The notes beneath the pieces are model-generated. The model ran no database searches and was not told where the DNA came from. It saw only the letters and a list, made by a program, of their open reading frames with translations. The translations under genes and the position numbers were made by a program. DNA of 64,000 nt, taken from the NCBI GenBank assembly GCA_022749755.1, contig CM040444.1, positions 16,847,274 through 16,911,273 on the forward strand. The letters are read 5' to 3'. Source of the stretch: Azadirachta indica (taxonomy: Eukaryota; Streptophyta; Magnoliopsida; Sapindales; Meliaceae). Positions 52,262 through 64,000 of the stretch are shown piece by piece. The first letter of the stretch is position 1, and the number at the start of each line of letters is the position of its first letter.

Positions 52262-54650
52262 TCATGATTTGTTGACAGAAAGCCACTGATTGTACTCATC
52301 CATTCTTACGATAAAGGAGCTAGAACTTGCAGAGCCACCTCCACCATATGCCTGAATATTTAAAAATGGAAAGGAAACATGGTCAAAAGTTTTGACAAAA
52401 TATTCTCTTATTACTGAAATAGAAATGTTAAAGGCATTATCCATGATGTTTACACCTTTGCGATTTCAGAGGTATCAGTTGCACTGTCAGTGCTCCTCAA
52501 ACACATCTTAAGATTATTCCGATGCATGTATATGACAGCTCCTATGGGCCTGAAATCATCAATACTTTACTCTTAGATGGTGACCATTTTCATGATATTG
52601 CCTAAGAACTTGTTACTGTGAATAGCTAAACTAGATTAGCATTAATCAAAAATGTAAAGCAGCAACTAATACCAGAGACTGTAATAAATCAGTGGCATGA
52701 GCAGAGGAAGTTAGTACTTCCATCAAAGGCAAATTACCTTAGCCCAGCAGCAGCACTTCTCACACTTAATAGCTTGCCAGCTTCATCACTTAAGCTAGAA
52801 TTCCCATCTGCTCTAACTCCCTAGAAACACATTAATGAAATAAGAAAGAAAACATTTATATAAGAATGCTGTCAGAAAGAGAAGAATGAAAAAGGAAAAT
52901 GCTGTTTATGAAGGTTCAATGTCAGACCACTGCTAAAGTGCATTAAATATTACTTGGATGTGAAAGGGAAAGAAGTCAACGTAAGCTCAAATCACAAAAT
53001 AAAACCAATCATGTCAAAGCAATTCATAAAAAAGGAAAAAAGAAAAGAAAAGATCTAGCTTGATATATGAGTTGTATTTACCAGGCACTCTCCATAAAAT
53101 CCTCTGCCCAACCGAATTCTGAAAACCTTGTCCAGCAACTTACTTGCAGCATTCTGGCAAGAGGAAATATAGGAATTCCCCTTGGAAATTAGATCTGTAG
53201 AATTTATCTCCAGTAACTGCAATAGAAACAAGTTGAAAAGCCTTCAGATATATAAGAGAAGGAAAAAAGAAAAAAGGAAATTATGTATCAATTGAATTCT
53301 TTCGAGGATTCCAATTCAAGTCCTTTCAAATTCAATTTGGTTAGCATATGTTAACGTTATACTGGTTCATTTCTTTCCAAACTTTCAACAGAATGTTTTA
53401 TAGCATATGTACATGTGATGTAGACCTAATAAGATTTGTATTTTCATTTTCTCATGAGTTTGCTCTCTATGGGAAACTATTTGGTTAAGAAGTGAGTCTT
53501 ATCAAATATATTCATTTTATCTTTGCCACCAAATAGTGACAAAGTTACACAATTCCAAACCAATTCAGAAACACCAAAGTAATACCAACTTAAAAATCAA
53601 TGACTCCAAAATAACCATAAGGAAAATAAGAAAAGAAAAGCAAAAACAGATTTGAATTTCAAAGCACTTCACCTGTTCATACATGTATGGATTAGTAATG
53701 CAATTCAACTTTGAGCGCCATTCCTTTAGTCCAATCCTGAAACCATTTATGTCCGCAAAGCTCCATCGACGAAGATCCATATCTTCAATGTACTTGAGAA
53801 CCAATTTCACACAATCTTCATCTTTTGGGTTCAACAAACCAGCTACATTCTCCTAAATTTTAATATTAGAAACAATTACAGATCTTAACATTTTATCATC
53901 TATATACAAGAAGCATTTGAACTAAAGCACAATATCACTTCTACTTACATCAAGAGATTTCATATCCACCATCTTGGAACAGAAATATTCATATGCAGCT
54001 GTTGAGCTACTCTTCTCATGATCAACATAAAATGTGACTTTATCCAGACAAGCATTACTAATTTGTGCAGTGAATGATTTTCGATGATCAAAGCCAATCA
54101 CTCTAAACAAATCAACAAATTAAAAAATAACTTTATTGACATCCACAAATATATCCGAAAAATAATGAAATTTTCATTCCAAAAATGTAATTGGCTTACT
54201 CGCACATTGATTTCCGCGAAAGCTCAGCAGCAAATCCTACCGGACCAAGAAAATCAAGAAGATACACTTTCTCAAGTCCTTCAATATACAAATCCTCAAC
54301 TCTGCAGTAACGAAGTAAATTAGGAACAGCAAAAAGCAGCGTAATAAGATTATCAGTTGCGCCGTTAAGTGAAAACAGTTAAGGGTTGGTATTGATGATT
54401 ACCTAAAAGGTTCAACGGAAGAGAAAGGCAAGATAAGGCAAGGGAGATTCAGGTGAGAATGGAAAAGGTGAGCGAAGAGCGCCGAGAATGCTCCTGAAAA
54501 CGACGGGTAATTGTATAGCACCAAATTTTGTATTCTCTCTTCGCGAGCTTTGGCTATGGCTTCCAGTGCTGCATCTGACCTAAATCCTCGATTTACCAGA
54601 ATTTGGCCCAATGCAAATGCTTTCCTCCACTTTCGCTTCAACATTGTCAT
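52262..54650 (-). CDS. DHH/DHHA1-superfamily phosphoesterase-like protein, plant-type
   Basis: Eight exons close in frame (361 residues): 54650-54403, 54301-54200, 54102-53949, 53852-53673, 53216-53082, 52820-52738, 52549-52456 and 52351-52262. The N-terminus (MTMLKRKWRKAFALGQILVNRGF) is basic. LYNYPSFSGAFSALFAHLF and EKVYLLDFLGPVGFAAELS resemble the first strands of DHH proteins, with VIGFDHRKSF at 118-127 in the DHH-motif position. The C-terminal AYGGGGSASSSSFIVRMDEYNQW resembles the DHHA1 GGGHxxAS loop but lacks the usual His. Relatives hydrolyse phosphodiesters of short nucleotides. Because the second DHH His and the DHHA1 His are missing or changed, catalysis is doubtful. An alternative start at 54644 removes two residues. 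The name of the plant family is not certain. Confidence 0.75.
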
Positions 54651-57400
54651 TTCGGTTTGATATTTCCTCCAAACCAGCCACGCTCTCGCGCTCGCGCTTA
54701 CTGCTGTTAGTGTTTCGCTCGTTCTCTCTTTGCTTTCCGTATGCTGCTTTGGTCCCTCTGTTCTATGGGTAATTTTGTCATTTAACTTCAATTTTGCTAT
54801 AGAGTTTTCTTTTTTCAAAAATATACAATTGTTGTTTTCTAAAGGAAAAATACAATATGGGATACTCTCGCAAACAAGGTCCAAAAATATCATTTTCCAA
54901 AGATATAGCATATTCTTCGAAAACAAGTTCGAAAATGTCATTTTTATAAAAATAAAATAAAATCAAATCAAAGAAAATAAAATTCCTAATTTATTTTTTA
55001 AGTATTACAATATTACAATTTATTGATATATATATTTATTAGGTGTTAAGGAATATCTATCCACATATATTAGTAAAAAGCTGTCTTATAAAATTCTCAC
55101 ACGATTAAAAAAAAAAACATGTTCTAATCATTCAGGCCGAAAGTTTTTATGTGATAAATAGATGTTTATAATTTTAGATTTTGTGTAAAATTTACTTAAA
55201 ATATTGTTGTAAACTTCGTTGCCTGAGAATGTACAGCTATAAGGTCTAACTAGAGCATTGGCAGAGTTTTACAATGATAAGACTTAGTTAGAGCGATTTG
55301 TCATGTGTCGCCAATTCAGAAGCGGAACTGTCGAAAGTGCAAGAGCATGAGAGTGCGCTCCTCGTAGAACAAGCGCGCTTAAGTTTTGGATTTGCCTACC
55401 CTCTCGACGGATAGTGTACATTCGCGAATAAATAGTATCCCAGTGAACAGTAGCCCACAAGTTGAAAGTGGACTTCGAGAGGTGTTTGAGGGTGAGCAAA
55501 GCATGACGAGAGCGTCCCTGACTTCCTACCATGGCAACCGAGGTTGAGCATGTCAGCGACTCTTGGAAGCAGCCACCTCAAGCGTCATTTGGGCTGAGCA
55601 ATGAAGCATAAGAAAGGAGCAAGCTAGATAGTATATGGGACAATTTAGCAACTAAACTTGACTACCTTAGAATTGTGATCCAATAGACCCAAATTAGAGA
55701 TAGTGGTGGTAGGTAGGATATTTATTTATTTTTATGTAAATTATGTACATGGATTTATCTTGGCCATTGAAAGTGCTTGTGTAAATTGAATCATGGCCAT
55801 CTATTTGTAAAAATATATTGTATAGTGTTGTGAAATGAAAACAATAACCCATTTTTCTCTTTCACTTGTGTCCCATGTTTGCTTCTTCTTCTTCTCCATT
55901 TTTGCTTCCAATTTGAACACCAAATTAACATAGCTCATAGCCATATCTTGCACCCACCTAAATACAAATTGATCTTGACTAAATTAAGATTTACTTGGGC
56001 AATGCACATCAGCTTGTCTAAGTGCCAAAAGTAGCCGAAATTCCGCCAAGTTTCTAGCACGTGGCAAGTTGCCAGAGTTATAAGTTCATGAATCCGTACA
56101 AAATCCAGCGAATCGGGTTCCTTCAATTTTAGTTACAACCCAACTATTTCCTCCTCAAGTTGCACAAAAGGAATCCCTAAAAGAAAAAGGCAAATTTTGA
56201 TGAAGTTTTCGTCTACGAGTTAGGGTGCACTGCACTTGCACATATCACACTCGTTTACTTAATTCTACTCAAATATTATTTCTCTATTCTCACAAGCATT
56301 TTCTATCACTATAGCCGCTGTTAAATAATTACATAAAAAATTAAACTATGAAATTTAAATGAGGAATATTATCATATTCTTTTTTTTTGAATTTTAGGAT
56401 TGTATCATTTAAATAAAAATTATAAAATATATTACATAACACCTCTCTTACAATTATATTTGACCGTTAAGTGTAAAGGTAAATACATAAAATATCATTA
56501 TTTAATATTTATTATTTTGTCTGAAGAATAATATTTTACTTTTCAAAATCTTTATAGAATGGAAAGTTGTTATTTTTTTCTTAATTTTTTTAATTAATGT
56601 TATTAATATATATCTCTCTAAATGCTTCATTTAAAAAATGCTTATTAAAAAAAAATTCAAATTAAATTTTAATTTTCCTATCTTTTATTTTATGATCATT
56701 TTATCTACTTTGTATATTTAAATTAACTAACACACAAGAAGACAAAAATAAGTATTACGAAAAAAAATTTTTAATAAAAAAATAATTAGGGACATTTAAG
56801 TGAATTCATTATTTGGAAATAGTTAATTAACATCATAAGAGAAAGTATACGATATAATTTATATTTTTTTATTTAAAACGATACAATCTCAAACTTCATA
56901 AAAGAAATATGATAATATCATATTTAAATAATACTCAATGTACTTTTAATTATTAAGATTATATTTTAAATACGTACAATTAATAATTTTTTTAAGAAAA
57001 TAGTCTATTTGGTGGTGTATTTTACCCCAATTCATAATTAATTTGATGATAATATTAGTATTATAAAGTATTAAATTAAGATAAATATTTATTAATATAT
57101 TTAAGTATTTAAAATATAAAATTATTAATATATTTAATTATTTATTTTAAGTGCATTTATAAAATGTGTTTGTTAGATTCCTACATAATTACATGGTAAA
57201 TTCAAGTAGCAGTTAGAGTGCTTTATATATTGAATATTTTAATAAAATTTCTTAAAAACGTGATAAAAAATTGTTAAAGTGCATAAATATAAAACCCTCA
57301 TGCTTCTTAGTCTAAAGATTGAACTTTTAATATATAGTATTTTAACCTATATTTGCTTTCAAAATCAAGTTGATAAGTAAAATTGTTATAGGATAATTTC
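54651..57400. other. Intergenic DNA with a GC-richer block at about 55,250-56,160
   Basis: The block at 55,250-56,160 has visibly higher GC than its flanks and includes TTCTTCTTCTTCTCC. It might be an old retroelement fragment, but no LTR pair, PBS or coding domain is visible. From 56,250 the DNA is again very AT-rich with no features. Confidence 0.4.
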
Positions 57401-57479
57401 AATTGTGAGAATTATATTTATATTCGTGGTTGGAGCGAAATGAGATAAAAAAAATATTAACTAACTAACAAATAAAATG

Positions 57480-58050
57480 TCAAAACAAACGAGAGATACA
57501 CGTCAGAAGGTTCGGTAAGACGTATCTTTCAAAGGCCCCTTCCAAACTCGACATCTGTCCAACTATAATATGCTTTCTGGACTCGATCGCAGACAATCCC
57601 ACCCTTATTATATTCCGGAGACGTGTATGTTGCCGCAGATATTTTCTTCCCTCTCTACACACGACGATTTTATATAAATGAATTAGCTCTCCCTTTCACC
57701 CTAACAGTCTTGATCCTCCTCTCAGATGGAATGCCTTATCGATTCTCCTGTTCATTTTCCCTAGACCTTCTAACGTCTTTTTCCTTGCTAACAGTTTTAA
57801 GTTTTACCGCTATTGTTTTCATTTCATTGCATTGTTTTCTCAGGTGTGTTCGCTCATATTCAGTTTTTTTGTTTACTTTTCGGTGAATCTTTATGCATCT
57901 TTTTTTTAAAAACGTATTCGCTCCTTGCTTTTAGAATTTTTTGGCAGTGCGTTCATCTCGGTTCTTGCCGTACGGTTGAAGCTCTAAAGGAGAAGCTTTC
58001 AAATTTTTTTATCTTGTTTTGATTCTTTCTCACCGCCGTACCAGCTGGTA
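57480..58050 (+). other. Possible non-coding first exon (unsupported by ORF)
   Basis: This stretch is less AT-rich and pyrimidine-rich, typical of plant leaders, and ends in a donor-like CCAGCTG/GTAACG near 58,047. No open frame inside resembles a protein and no matching downstream coding exon was found before 62,984. It may be the leader of an unrecognised transcript or a lncRNA. Confidence 0.25.
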
Positions 58051-58457
58051 ACGTATGTATATTTCTCTATGCTTATAAATTGCATTATATTTTTTTTGGT
58101 TGATATTTTTAATGCTCGTTTAATTTGTAGCTGAATGGCATTTGTATATGCGAATGTGCTTTAAATTTTTTTTAATAATGTTCTTGACGAGGCTTAAGCG
58201 ATGTGACGATGAGGAATAACTGGATTGTGTTTATGCCATTTTTTCACCAGGAAATATTCGATATAATTAATTAGTGATTTTTGTAAAAAATTGTCTTACT
58301 TTTTATGGAATAAGGCTCCCAGACTTGCCATGCAACCGATTTCTATTGAGTTGATTTCCAGTGAGACAAGTATTGTGTTTCTGCTAGTTGTTTCGTTTAT
58401 TATACTGATTCTTGAGTATCATTAAATGTTTTAGCTAATCCTAATCTCACAAAATGT

Positions 58458-59096
58458 GGCGACTGATTAAACACCATCACGGTAGTTTGTTATCATATAT
58501 GTCATCTGCATTATAGTGATAATAAGTTGCTGCTTTTGATTCGGATGAAAAAGTTAGTGACCAAGTTTATACCGGTGGAATTACACTATATCTTTAATAA
58601 ACTAACCGTGAGTACTGTTATAACTTTTGGGCAATGCTACTCGTTGAGCCTTTTAATCCAATTGGTACGGCTACCAAATAATCACAATCATGTTAAGCTT
58701 GTCATAAATTGTAAATTCAATTTGGATGAAAAGGTTAGTAACACGTTTATGAATGCGGAATCACTCTATATTTTTTTTACTCTATATTATACTGAGTATC
58801 ATTATATCTTTAAGGTAATGGTACTCTTACTAATTTTTTATCCAATTGATCTGGTGAAGGATTAATTACCGTCTAGGTCATCATCATATAAATCTTCCAC
58901 ATGGTGGTGATAAATAAGTTAATTCAATTTGGGTGAAAAATTTAGTAAACAATTTATAAATGTGGAATTACTCTATATCCTTATTACTCTCTTGTTTTAC
59001 TGAGTATCCTTATATCACTTCGGTAATGCTGCTCTTACAAATTTTTTATCTAATTGATATGGTGACTAATTAATCACAATCATGTCAGCTCGTATT

Positions 59097-59130
<34 letters not shown>

Positions 59131-59225
59131 CTACATTACAGCAATAAATAAGTTGTTACTTCAGTTTGGATGAAAGAGTTAGTAAACAAGTTTATAAAAG
59201 TGGAGTTACCCTACATCCATTTTGT
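58458..59225. repeat. Diverged tandem repeat, unit about 180-240 bp, roughly 3.5 copies
   Basis: The motif TTTGGATGAAAAAGTTAGTAAACAAGTTTAT..GTGGAATTAC recurs at 58544, 58725, 58932 and 59169 (positions of GATGAAA or equivalent). Each copy is followed by ACTGAGTATC..TATATC and TTTTTATCCAATTG. A partial copy precedes the first. Spacing is 181, 207 and 237 bases, growing by small insertions including an AT microsatellite at 59,099-59,128. Confidence 0.8.
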
Positions 59226-62200
59226 GTTTTTGGTAAGTAGATGTAATTTGAACAGTTTGACTGACCTTGTCATGGTAGATTTGGTTATTAATAAATCGCG
59301 GTGCAACAAATTGTCTTAGTTTGTGAACAGTTATGTAATCTCTACTCTGACCGGGATTATAATGTAGTGCATTTGTTGAAGATGTAGGTAAGTCTGAATG
59401 ATGTATTTTCGGTTTAAAGCTGTTTTATCAGATGGTAAATAGCACAAGAGACCTTTTAAGTGTGGAATCATGTGCCAGAAATATTAGTTGAGACAGTTGA
59501 ATATCATTAAAACAATAAGAGAAGATTTTCACCGTGTGTGCTCTTTCCCATTTATTAGTAAAATAAACTCTTAGTAACCGTAACTAATTCAATTTTTTTA
59601 TTTTTGTTGAAAAATTGTTTTATGTTTCTTTTCCTTGCATTCATTCTGAATATCAACTAAGTTTTTAGTTAGATCTGGTTTTATTTTAACATTAAGGGCG
59701 TAAAATGCTATAACAAGCAAAGGGATAAGACAGACAATAGGTTCTCATTCTTGGTTTTTTGAGTTTGGATTTTGCGCCACCTGTTTAATTGTGCTTTATG
59801 TTTGTGAATGGTGTGAATTTATATAGAACAACTGGAAATGGATGACAAATAACCTATTCGATGATGATTGCTGTGTAACTTGGTTGTTCCATTTTATATG
59901 TTACCTTGAGAACTTGTTTCAAGTTCACTAAGATGTGAGCTAGGTATTAAATGAACTGTATATTGGAGGAGGAGTGCGAAAATGTAAATCTACTTGAATC
60001 TGGCAGCATGTCAGGCTACTAGATTTAGTTTATTTTGTGCAAGTTTATAATTTCAAACATCAGTAGAAAGTTTTCCACTTTCATCAAACATTCATGACTT
60101 TACATATACTTTTACCCTTGGCAGTATACAAAGACATGAATGCCACATTGTAAAGTAGGAAATTTGGTTGCTGATAGGCTTTTGCTAAAACGCAGTAATG
60201 CATCTGATGGTTTATCTGTTGAATGCTTCTCAGTCCACATCTCAAGAGTTATTTAAAGAAAGAAGAAAATAGCTTGAATTTGTTGATTGAAGATCATTGA
60301 ATAATACTTGTGCATGGATATTACCTTCAGTTGTCCTAGTGAAGATATTATGCAACAAAAGTACAGTTATCTATAGATATATAAAAAATCAAAGTTTACT
60401 AGTTTCCATCCATCACATTCTAGAATCCTTGGCCTCTGCCTTCATTAACCCAACTCAAATATTTCTCTTGTTCTGTCTACAAGTTTTCTCTTTCAATCTC
60501 TTTTAAAATAAAAATCAGCATGAGACATATCAAACAGTCAGGTGCCTGAAAGAGGGGAAAAGTGAAGACAGAACAAATTCTCTCCCTCAATCTCTTTTTA
60601 AACTCAGCATGAAACACATCAAAACTTACACTAATCAACAGACATGTAAAACAGTCATGCCACGATTGCAGTTTGTTAGTTCAGGCTTGGAAGAGTGTGT
60701 GAGATTATTGAAGAGTTTGATTTCTGTGATCCACATACCATGTAGACTAGGTAGAGTGTTGGTTTCTGACGTGCTTTTGTTTTCTTTTATTTTGTTATTT
60801 TAATGACTTAATTTGATACATATTTTTTGGGGTTTGGCGTAGATGATGGTTAACTGGATAGCCAAATTTCACCAACTTGAACCCTATTGGATCAGGTTGG
60901 GTCTTAATTTTGGATTGTTTGGGTTGAATTTTGAAGCCAACCTGGTTCTTAATTTTGGATTGTGTGGGTTGGATTTCAAGCCTACCTGGTGATCTTGGGT
61001 TGGGTTGTTGGAGAACCTCAAAATCTTAGTCAACTCAATTCATGCCTACCTAGTAGAAAATTTGGAGAGTAATCATAGATTGGGTTGTTAAAAAATATGG
61101 AGAACTTAACTTCTTGGAAACAGTTTGCAAGTTGATTGAACTTTAAGTTGCCGAAGTGGGCTTAAGCTGAAAAGGGTAATAGGAAAAATAAATCATATGA
61201 GTCAAAATTTAATCTGTTGTTAACACATATTGACTTGTGTGTGGCTTTGGATAGAGGAGGTAGACAAATTCTTATAGCTGCTCTTGGTGATAATTATGCT
61301 TTCTTCTCGTGAAGCTAAAAGAGAAGACTGCTATATAAGAGGGGTGTTAATATTGTTGTGCTAACATATGGATTATTTTAATAAACAAAAAATGGATGCT
61401 AATTGAAAGAAAATGTGCTCTTTGTTGGCCTAGCGTGAAATAATATAAATAGAAAATAATTTTGTCGGAACTTAGCATTGAGTTACCGTTAGGTCTTGGG
61501 AGAAAGCTCATTGGTTTGCATGTGGTTTCCAAGTTGTTCCTGGTAAAAATACAATAAATATACTTTAACAAAGAGAAAATTGAACTCTTAAATTAAATAT
61601 TTTGAAGGATATGGTTTTGGGAATGTTTTAACTTAGCTTGGATATCTATTTTTAATTTCAAGACAAGCATAACTATTGCCTAATTTCGATAATAGGTTTA
61701 TAAAACTTTTGCAATATAAACATTTAGTGCAGAATGCCTATGGTGAACTGTCTTAATGAGAATTGGTTTGGAAAATCTGAAAGCAATTGATCAAATTTTT
61801 ATCTCATTGGCTTAAGTTTTGTATCTCATTGTTGTATGGAGTTGCCCCTAAAAAAAAAATTCTTGCTTGTCTCTAAAGCGGTTTTCTGCTCTTCATTTTA
61901 TTTTCATTTGTCTTTATTATTTTGATGGTATGTATGTCTTAAACCATGAATAAAATCCTTCAAACCCTAATTCCCATCTGTAGACCTTATTTTACTAATA
62001 TCTTTTAATCTATTGTATGAATGGGGGTATAATTTACAAAATTTATTATGATATGACCAACACGCTTGTAAGATGGAGTAATGCATTAGTGTATTGAAAA
62101 TTCTAATTGAATTGCCTTCTAAACTATCATATTTTAGATGACGCACAGGTTGTTCTTGAAATGAAATGGAAGTTTGCATGTTTGTGTAGTCAGCTAATGA

Positions 62201-62984
62201 CTTAAATCTCATCTCTACCATGTCAATTTAGTGACAGTATCAGGATATTGTCGTTGAAATATTTGAATTAGTGGTTAATTTTTTGTTTGCACGTCCAATT
62301 AACAATGTCAAAGAATTCTAATCAGTGCCCTTAATGGTTAAATAGCCAGTGAGCACTTGGTCTCTGAATGTTGACCATCCCTTCTATTACAACATGCTTG
62401 GATCTATTTTATTCCATAGAGACGATACATGCACTATGAATCAAGATGTCCCCTTTGAGACATCAAGTTTCTCCATTTTGAAGTAGATTTGTTAACTGTT
62501 AAATGGTGCTTCATGAATTTTAACTTCTTTAGATTGCTTTTGCCTTTTTCTTTTTGAGTGTGTGCTCAATTCTCTTTAATAGACTTTTAATCAAATAGAA
62601 GAATATATCCTATAGCAAGAAATATAAGGAGTGACCTATAGAAGCTTTTGTTTGAAAAGCTGATTAACATTCATAAAACATATATAGGTATTAAAACAGT
62701 AACAGTAACTCAATTCAATTGCAACCACACCTCAATTAGAGTAGGATCTGACACATGCCTTCCCATTATTGCATAAATTTACAAAGATAGCTGGTTGGGG
62801 ATATTGTTCTACACTATTTATAGAGTTTGTTTCACAAAACATTTCATACCAAATCTGTTGATCCTGCAGCTGACTGTATTTAATTAGTAGCTGAAGCTCA
62901 GTTCTCAAATTTGACTTCCGAACTGTGGGCCAGTTGTTGATTGAAATAATTACTGATGTGCATATGCATCTTGCGAACCAGTTG
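59226..62984. other. Intergenic DNA before the MADS-box gene
   Basis: No protein gene recognised. It contains two small local duplications (about 60,493-60,545 against 60,590-60,660, and about 60,895-60,943 against 60,944-60,988). Bases 62,700-62,984 are probably 3' UTR of the MADS-box gene. Confidence 0.5.
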
Positions 62985-63923
62985 CTATTGCAGCTGTAGT
63001 CTGTTGCAAATATTGAAGAATTAGATAGGATTAAATAATATGTTTCCTAGTCATAACTCAGACGTAATTTCTTAGCAGTATTGTAAAAAGAAGTTACCGC
63101 AGTTGCATTGATTTTGCTGGTGTCTCATTTTTCTGAGGCTGAGGCTGGCTTAATTGGAGATGAAGCGGTGGGTGCAAGTCATACCCATTGCTGATAGTGT
63201 ATGGAGGCTGCGAAGTGCTATTTTCTGCATTTATATTTCTTCCTCCATAAACCTGAGACCCTAAACCATATCAGAAAGAAAGACTTCTACATATTTTTTG
63301 TGTGGCTTTGTGTATCAGGTGTGGCTGGGGACAGGTGTTAGGTTTATGTCAGGAATACTCTGTGATGAGTGGGAAAAAGGTGCTAGTTATAGAATTAAGT
63401 TCATCTACTTCTATTTAGCTCCCAAAAAGAAGGTTCAATTATGAATAACAGTGTACGAGAATTTATAAATGATACATAAAGCTGTCTAGAACAATACCTT
63501 CTTTTGCAGTTCTTTATTTTCTTGATTCATAATGTTTACCTTCTTATAAAGTTCTAGATTCTCTTGATGAATGAGATTTCCCTGCAATGAGCTCAATGAA
63601 TGTTAGTTACTCAAAATGGAATTATCTCTTAAAGTATATCACCATAAATCATGTCAAAGTTTTAGAGAAACCTTGCGGTTGAGTTCTTTGATCTCATCAT
63701 TTAATATTTGGTCCTGCAGAACAGAATAAGATGACTGCGTTAGAATTTACTTTTGTTCTATAACTGAGGATGAGCCTTAACCATTGTATTATGAAGATTG
63801 CACTAGCACTAAGGTAATTTTACCTTTTTCATCCGGACACCCTTCAAACTCATTTCTAGTTGGTTTTCCAGGTTCTGGAGATCTTTGACGCTTAGGCCAG
63901 AAAGTTCTTCTCCCATTAGCTGC
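62985..63923 (-). CDS. MIKC-type MADS-box transcription factor, AGL17 clade (3' part; runs off the window)
   Basis: Five 3' exons on the minus strand are in frame: 63923-63824 (100 nt), 63713-63672 (42 nt), 63581-63498, 63252-63098 and 63000-62985 (16 nt). The 100- and 42-nt exon lengths are the classic K-domain exons. The translation reads [34 protein letters not shown] and [16 protein letters not shown], then a Gln/Pro-rich C-terminus with [15 protein letters not shown]. It ends LRLQLQ, where CTGCG joins ACTACAGCTGCAATAG across a 97-base intron. [20 protein letters not shown] and the C-terminal LQLSQPQ are typical of the AGL16/AGL17/AGL21/ANR1 clade. The MADS domain and start lie beyond base 64,000. 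These nuclear factors bind CArG boxes and act in root, stomatal and flowering programmes. Confidence 0.92.
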
Positions 63924-64000
63924 CTGCATGCATCAAGGTAGAAATTTTGGATATGCTATTAGCAAATAACGCTGAAACTGTAGTTTGATTAGTTCATTTG

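Noticed and set aside
54651..54941. Upstream extension of the DHHA1-like frame (MTFSNLFSKNML...)
   Set aside because: The extension is low-complexity, AT-rich and unlike the conserved domain; it looks like leader or promoter DNA that happens to be open.
55250..56160. GC-richer block as a retroelement or gene fragment
   Set aside because: No LTR pair, primer site, protein domain or splice structure; composition alone is not enough.

Overview
This is a plant nuclear window. The genes are spliced with GT-AG introns, the intergenic DNA is AT-rich and full of microsatellites, and the families present are plant ones: CYSTM peptides, a GTE bromodomain protein, an OPT transporter, a MIKC MADS-box gene and a Tat-lineage Gypsy retrotransposon. 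Gene structures and protein style fit a eudicot, probably a woody rosid, but I cannot prove the species from this window.

Layout. 1-3.4 kb: no gene seen. 3.4-4.8 kb: two tandem CYSTM genes (+). 4.8-8.5 kb: intergenic, with a possible tRNA-derived SINE. 8.56-10.34 kb: GTE2/GTE7-type bromodomain gene (+), converging on a MYBBP1A/DNA polymerase V-type gene (-, 12.0-18.1 kb). 18.6-20.3 kb: a 1.7-kb Mutator-type inverted-repeat element with a 9-bp target duplication, inserted just upstream of that gene. 21.9-25.1 kb: mitochondrial HSP70 (-). 25.5-26.6 kb: two related MITE-like units. 28.1-30.7 kb: CorA-like protein (-). 33.27-44.40 kb: a complete but decayed 11.1-kb Tat-type Gypsy element with both LTRs, PBS, dual RNase H, a degenerate tandem array and an antisense ORF remnant. 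45.8-50.2 kb: oligopeptide transporter (+), converging on a DHH/DHHA1-like gene (-, 52.3-54.7 kb). Between these two lies an LTR relic interrupted by a second 9-bp-TSD inverted-repeat MITE. 54.7-63.0 kb: no recognisable protein gene, but a diverged tandem array. 62.98 kb to the window end: the 3' part of an AGL17-clade MADS-box gene (-), which continues beyond 64 kb.

The genes are unrelated housekeeping or plant-family genes and do not form a pathway. The two most house-keeping-like (MYBBP1A type and mitochondrial HSP70) and GTE carry telo-box motifs (AAACCCTAA) near their 5' ends. I rebuilt exons by hand from frame continuity and splice consensus; each multi-exon model below closes in frame. 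I found no novel protein system. The most interesting material is mobile DNA: the Tat element with its antisense gene and spaced 20-bp repeats, and the nested 9-bp-TSD elements.
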